Shown piece by piece: positions 62,026 through 64,000 of a stretch of 64,000 nt of DNA. Within the stretch, counting starts at the first letter, position 1; each line of letters begins with the position of its first letter. The translations under genes and the position numbers were made by a program. The DNA is from Candidatus Gracilibacteria bacterium (lineage in GTDB: Bacteria; Patescibacteriota; Gracilibacteria; BD1-5; UBA6164), in NCBI GenBank assembly GCA_010119145.1, contig JAACSU010000007.1:143869-207868 (forward strand), in the 5' to 3' direction. Under the pieces are notes generated by a model, which worked only from the letters and a program-made list of their open reading frames with translations, was not told where the DNA came from and searched no databases.

Positions 62026-63243
62026 CTATGAACTGATGTATCAGAGATTTTTGATAGCTGTTTTGAGTGAAATACTCAGCGTGTCGTGTTCTCGAGATAT
62101 GAGATGATTACTTTCTCTGAGAAGCACAAACATATCCAGTGGTATTTTTTTAATATCCTCTATACTAATTGATTTCATGCAATCAAGAACCAAACTCATA
62201 TCCTCTTGAACAAACTCAATAGTATTAAGCATTCTAATATCGTGTTTTGCGTATGAAAAGTTTTGTAGATACTCTGCGATAAATACATTATTTCATCCAC
62301 CACCTCACACGAAAAAATACTTCGGACAGATAATATCTCATAACATTTCTTTTAGGGTAATTCAAAAACTCTCTCCCCAAATATTGAGAAAATTAGCCTT
62401 TTCTAATTGAAAATATTCATCATTATTAAGTTTTGATATAATTGCGGCTCTAGTTTCATCATGATGTTGAGAAATTTTATTCACGAGATCATTAATCCCA
62501 ATTCATATCTTGGAAATAGCGACTACTTCATCATCAACTTTAAGTGAAATACTTGTTTGCGTGGCTCAAATATTTATAATTACGATATTTTTTTCTTGAA
62601 ATATTTTAGTAATACAGTACTCAGTCGGGAGTATTTTATATATTTTTTTTCAAACAACATTTCCAATTTGAGCGAGGAGATTATGTTTTGAACGTGGAAT
62701 AAATGCGTTAAGAAGTGAAAACCGTAGATGTTCTCAGGTTTTTCATATTACTTTTTTTTGCTTCATTCCATCTATCGTGACACTATTTACTCGACTCAGT
62801 ATAATCTGAATATCCTGTGGAGATAATCCGTAGAGTCTATCTACTTCACTGGCTAAATGTTTAAGACAGAGTTTTTCTACAGATTGCATAATAGTCTCAA
62901 GCTCTTCTTTTTGGAGGGTATTATGCGGAAGTTTTCGTTTATAATTTATTTTTTTACTTGAGAGAAAGAGCTCTCCAAATGGATAGTTAATAACTATTTG
63001 ATCCAGTTTTATGTCACATGATTCTTCGAGTTTAGCTATACTTTCTGCAATATTTTCACATAAGGCTGGTAAGTTGCGACATTCTCCATTGGAAAAGAAG
63101 CTGATATCCTGTCTTTTTTCAGTATATCAGAGAATCTTAATTTCTTTATTTTTAAAAGAAGCAGCACAAACACGGAGTTTGTAGCTGCCTATATCTATGA
63201 TACATAGTATTTTTGAGGGGATATTTTTTTTTGTAAAAGCCAC
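62026..63243 (-). CDS. ftsA: cell division protein FtsA
   Basis: The actin-like membrane tether of the FtsZ ring. It has 405 residues, GTG start at 63243, because a TAA closes the frame 18 bases upstream and no ATG is available. The actin-type ATPase motifs are IIDIGSYKLRV near residues 15-25, the second phosphate loop IINIGATQTSI near 225, and FFVGGGGNNVFI near 315. The middle (about 85-200) fits the SHS2 1C domain. The C-terminal amphipathic helix expected for membrane binding is not clear; the sequence ends LKTAIKNLGYISS. Confidence 0.85.
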
Positions 63244-63258
63244 GGATAATTTTGGATA

Positions 63259-63783
63259 TTAAATATGAGTTGTTGGTGATTTACCTATTTTTTTCAAAAG
63301 CTTATTTCAAGCTGCGACATCTCAACTCCCTATAAGTGCCATAGCGAGATCTTCAGTAATGAGCTCGTCCTCTGGTGAGATATTGAGCGCTCTTCTGAGA
63401 ATAATAACTCCACGTTCGTGTTGTTTTGTCATAGTATAGGCCCAACCAAGGTTTCTGAGAACCTCAGCATTATTTCAAAAGAGTTTATTAGATTTTTCTA
63501 AGTAACTAATAGATTCTGTGAGTTTATCTTCTGATAATAGGATAAATCCTTTCAGATAGTTTCACGTTGCTGATTCACTATTAAGCGTGAGAGCAAAATC
63601 AAGAGCAGCGAGTGCTTTTTCACTTTCAGAACTAAAAAGATATATATCAGCAAGTTCTTCATAAAGTCTGTAATCACTTGAATATTTTGATATAGTTTTT
63701 TGTAGCAGTTCAATTGCTTCGGAGAATTTTTTATCAGCTTTGAGTGCTTCAACTAGAAGTATAATTTTTCGAACCTCGTCCAT
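63259..63783 (-). CDS. TPR-repeat protein
   Basis: A 174-residue helical-repeat protein: SEAIELLQKTISKYSSDYRLYEELADIYLF near residues 22-51 (one TPR), then SEKALAALDFALTLNSESATG near 55 and AEVLRNLGWAYTMTKQHERGVIILRRAL near 100. Such proteins scaffold complexes. It overlaps nothing but lies 15 bases upstream of ftsA on the same strand, so it is probably co-transcribed. I prefer the ATG at 63783; an upstream in-frame ATG would add about 30 residues with a hydrophobic N-terminus and run into the gap before rnhB. Confidence 0.75.
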
Positions 63784-63943
63784 ATATTTTTTTGCGAGAA
63801 TAAACACAATGTAACCTGTATATAGTAAATATTTATTGTAAGAAATCAAACAGTTTTTCTCATATTTTTTCACAAATTATACTTGTATATTTGACTGACT
63901 GCTTATACTATGCACAGATATATATTACACAATACTACAAGTG

Positions 63944-64000
63944 ATGAAAACTAAAATTAAGATTTGAATCGATGAAGCGGGTCGTGGTCCATGGGCTGGG
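63944..64000 (+). CDS. rnhB: ribonuclease HII, N-terminal part (cut by window edge)
   Basis: Removes RNA from RNA-DNA hybrids. The visible 19 residues give KIGIDEAGRGPWAG with the catalytic Asp and Glu of RNase HII; one Gly (in IGID) is TGA. GTG at 63941 just before ATG could also start. The gene continues past the window. Confidence 0.88.

Overview
This window reads coherently only if UGA is a glycine codon and only UAA and UAG stop translation (genetic code 25). That code is known from the candidate phyla Gracilibacteria (BD1-5) and Absconditabacteria (SR1). The evidence is internal. MiaA, read with TGA as Gly, gives the P-loop GPTGAGKT, and three tandem paralogous pilin genes place TGA, GGA, GGT or GGC at the same conserved glycine positions. 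The DNA is AT-rich. Intergenic gaps are short (none above about 250 bases lacks a gene or named feature), terminators are strong AT-rich hairpins, and the starts I examined have little or no Shine-Dalgarno sequence. All coordinates below use code 25; under the standard code almost every gene would look shattered.

Layout. 0-5 kb: tRNA-Tyr and tRNA-Thr, miaA, endonuclease III, a UPF0489 protein and small unknowns. 4.7-9.9 kb: type IV pilus locus with prepilin peptidase facing three tandem pilin-like genes that share about 188 N-terminal residues but carry different C-terminal binding domains. 9.9-13.6 kb: fermentative energy module of 2-oxoacid:ferredoxin oxidoreductase plus an unusual phosphotransacetylase with a repeated domain. 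13.6-19.6 kb: MgtC-like membrane protein, Tag glycosylase, MBL lipoprotein, ABC-2 exporter, small hydrolase and a secreted protein. 19.6-23 kb: galU-pgi-yvcK sugar metabolism. 23-28.9 kb: TPR protein, Wzx-like flippase, a fourth pseudopilin, an FN3 surface protein ending in LPQTG, and a LemA-like protein. 29-34 kb: secE-nusG, greA, PAP2-like, HtrA protease and radA. 34-39 kb: tRNA-Leu, glyoxalases and many small unknowns. 39-45.6 kb: RNase R, a disulfide oxidoreductase fused to a VTT membrane domain beside a stand-alone VTT paralogue, and glutamate dehydrogenase.

45.7-46.36 kb is a GC-rich intruder: one standard-code gene for a secreted VPxPA-CTERM-type protein with its own GGGGAG ribosome site and GC-rich terminator. 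It looks proteobacterial. It is either a very recent acquisition or an assembly chimera.

46.5-51.7 kb holds msrB, an acetolactate-synthase-like enzyme, an orphan lumazine synthase, a PfpI/DJ-1 protein and a glycosyltransferase. 51.9-57.3 kb is a defence island: a Dam-like methylase, a GmrSD-type DUF262/DUF1524 protein, a GIY-YIG nuclease, a PD-(D/E)XK endonuclease, a tiny membrane ORF and a second methylase. 57.2-64 kb has an SLH/fasciclin surface protein with no UGA codon, an aldehyde dehydrogenase, a sterol-desaturase-like hydroxylase, an ABC ATPase, FtsA, a TPR protein and the start of RNase HII.

Taken together, the window suggests a small, fermentative, host-associated cell that invests in pili, adhesins and surface proteins and keeps a sizeable restriction arsenal.
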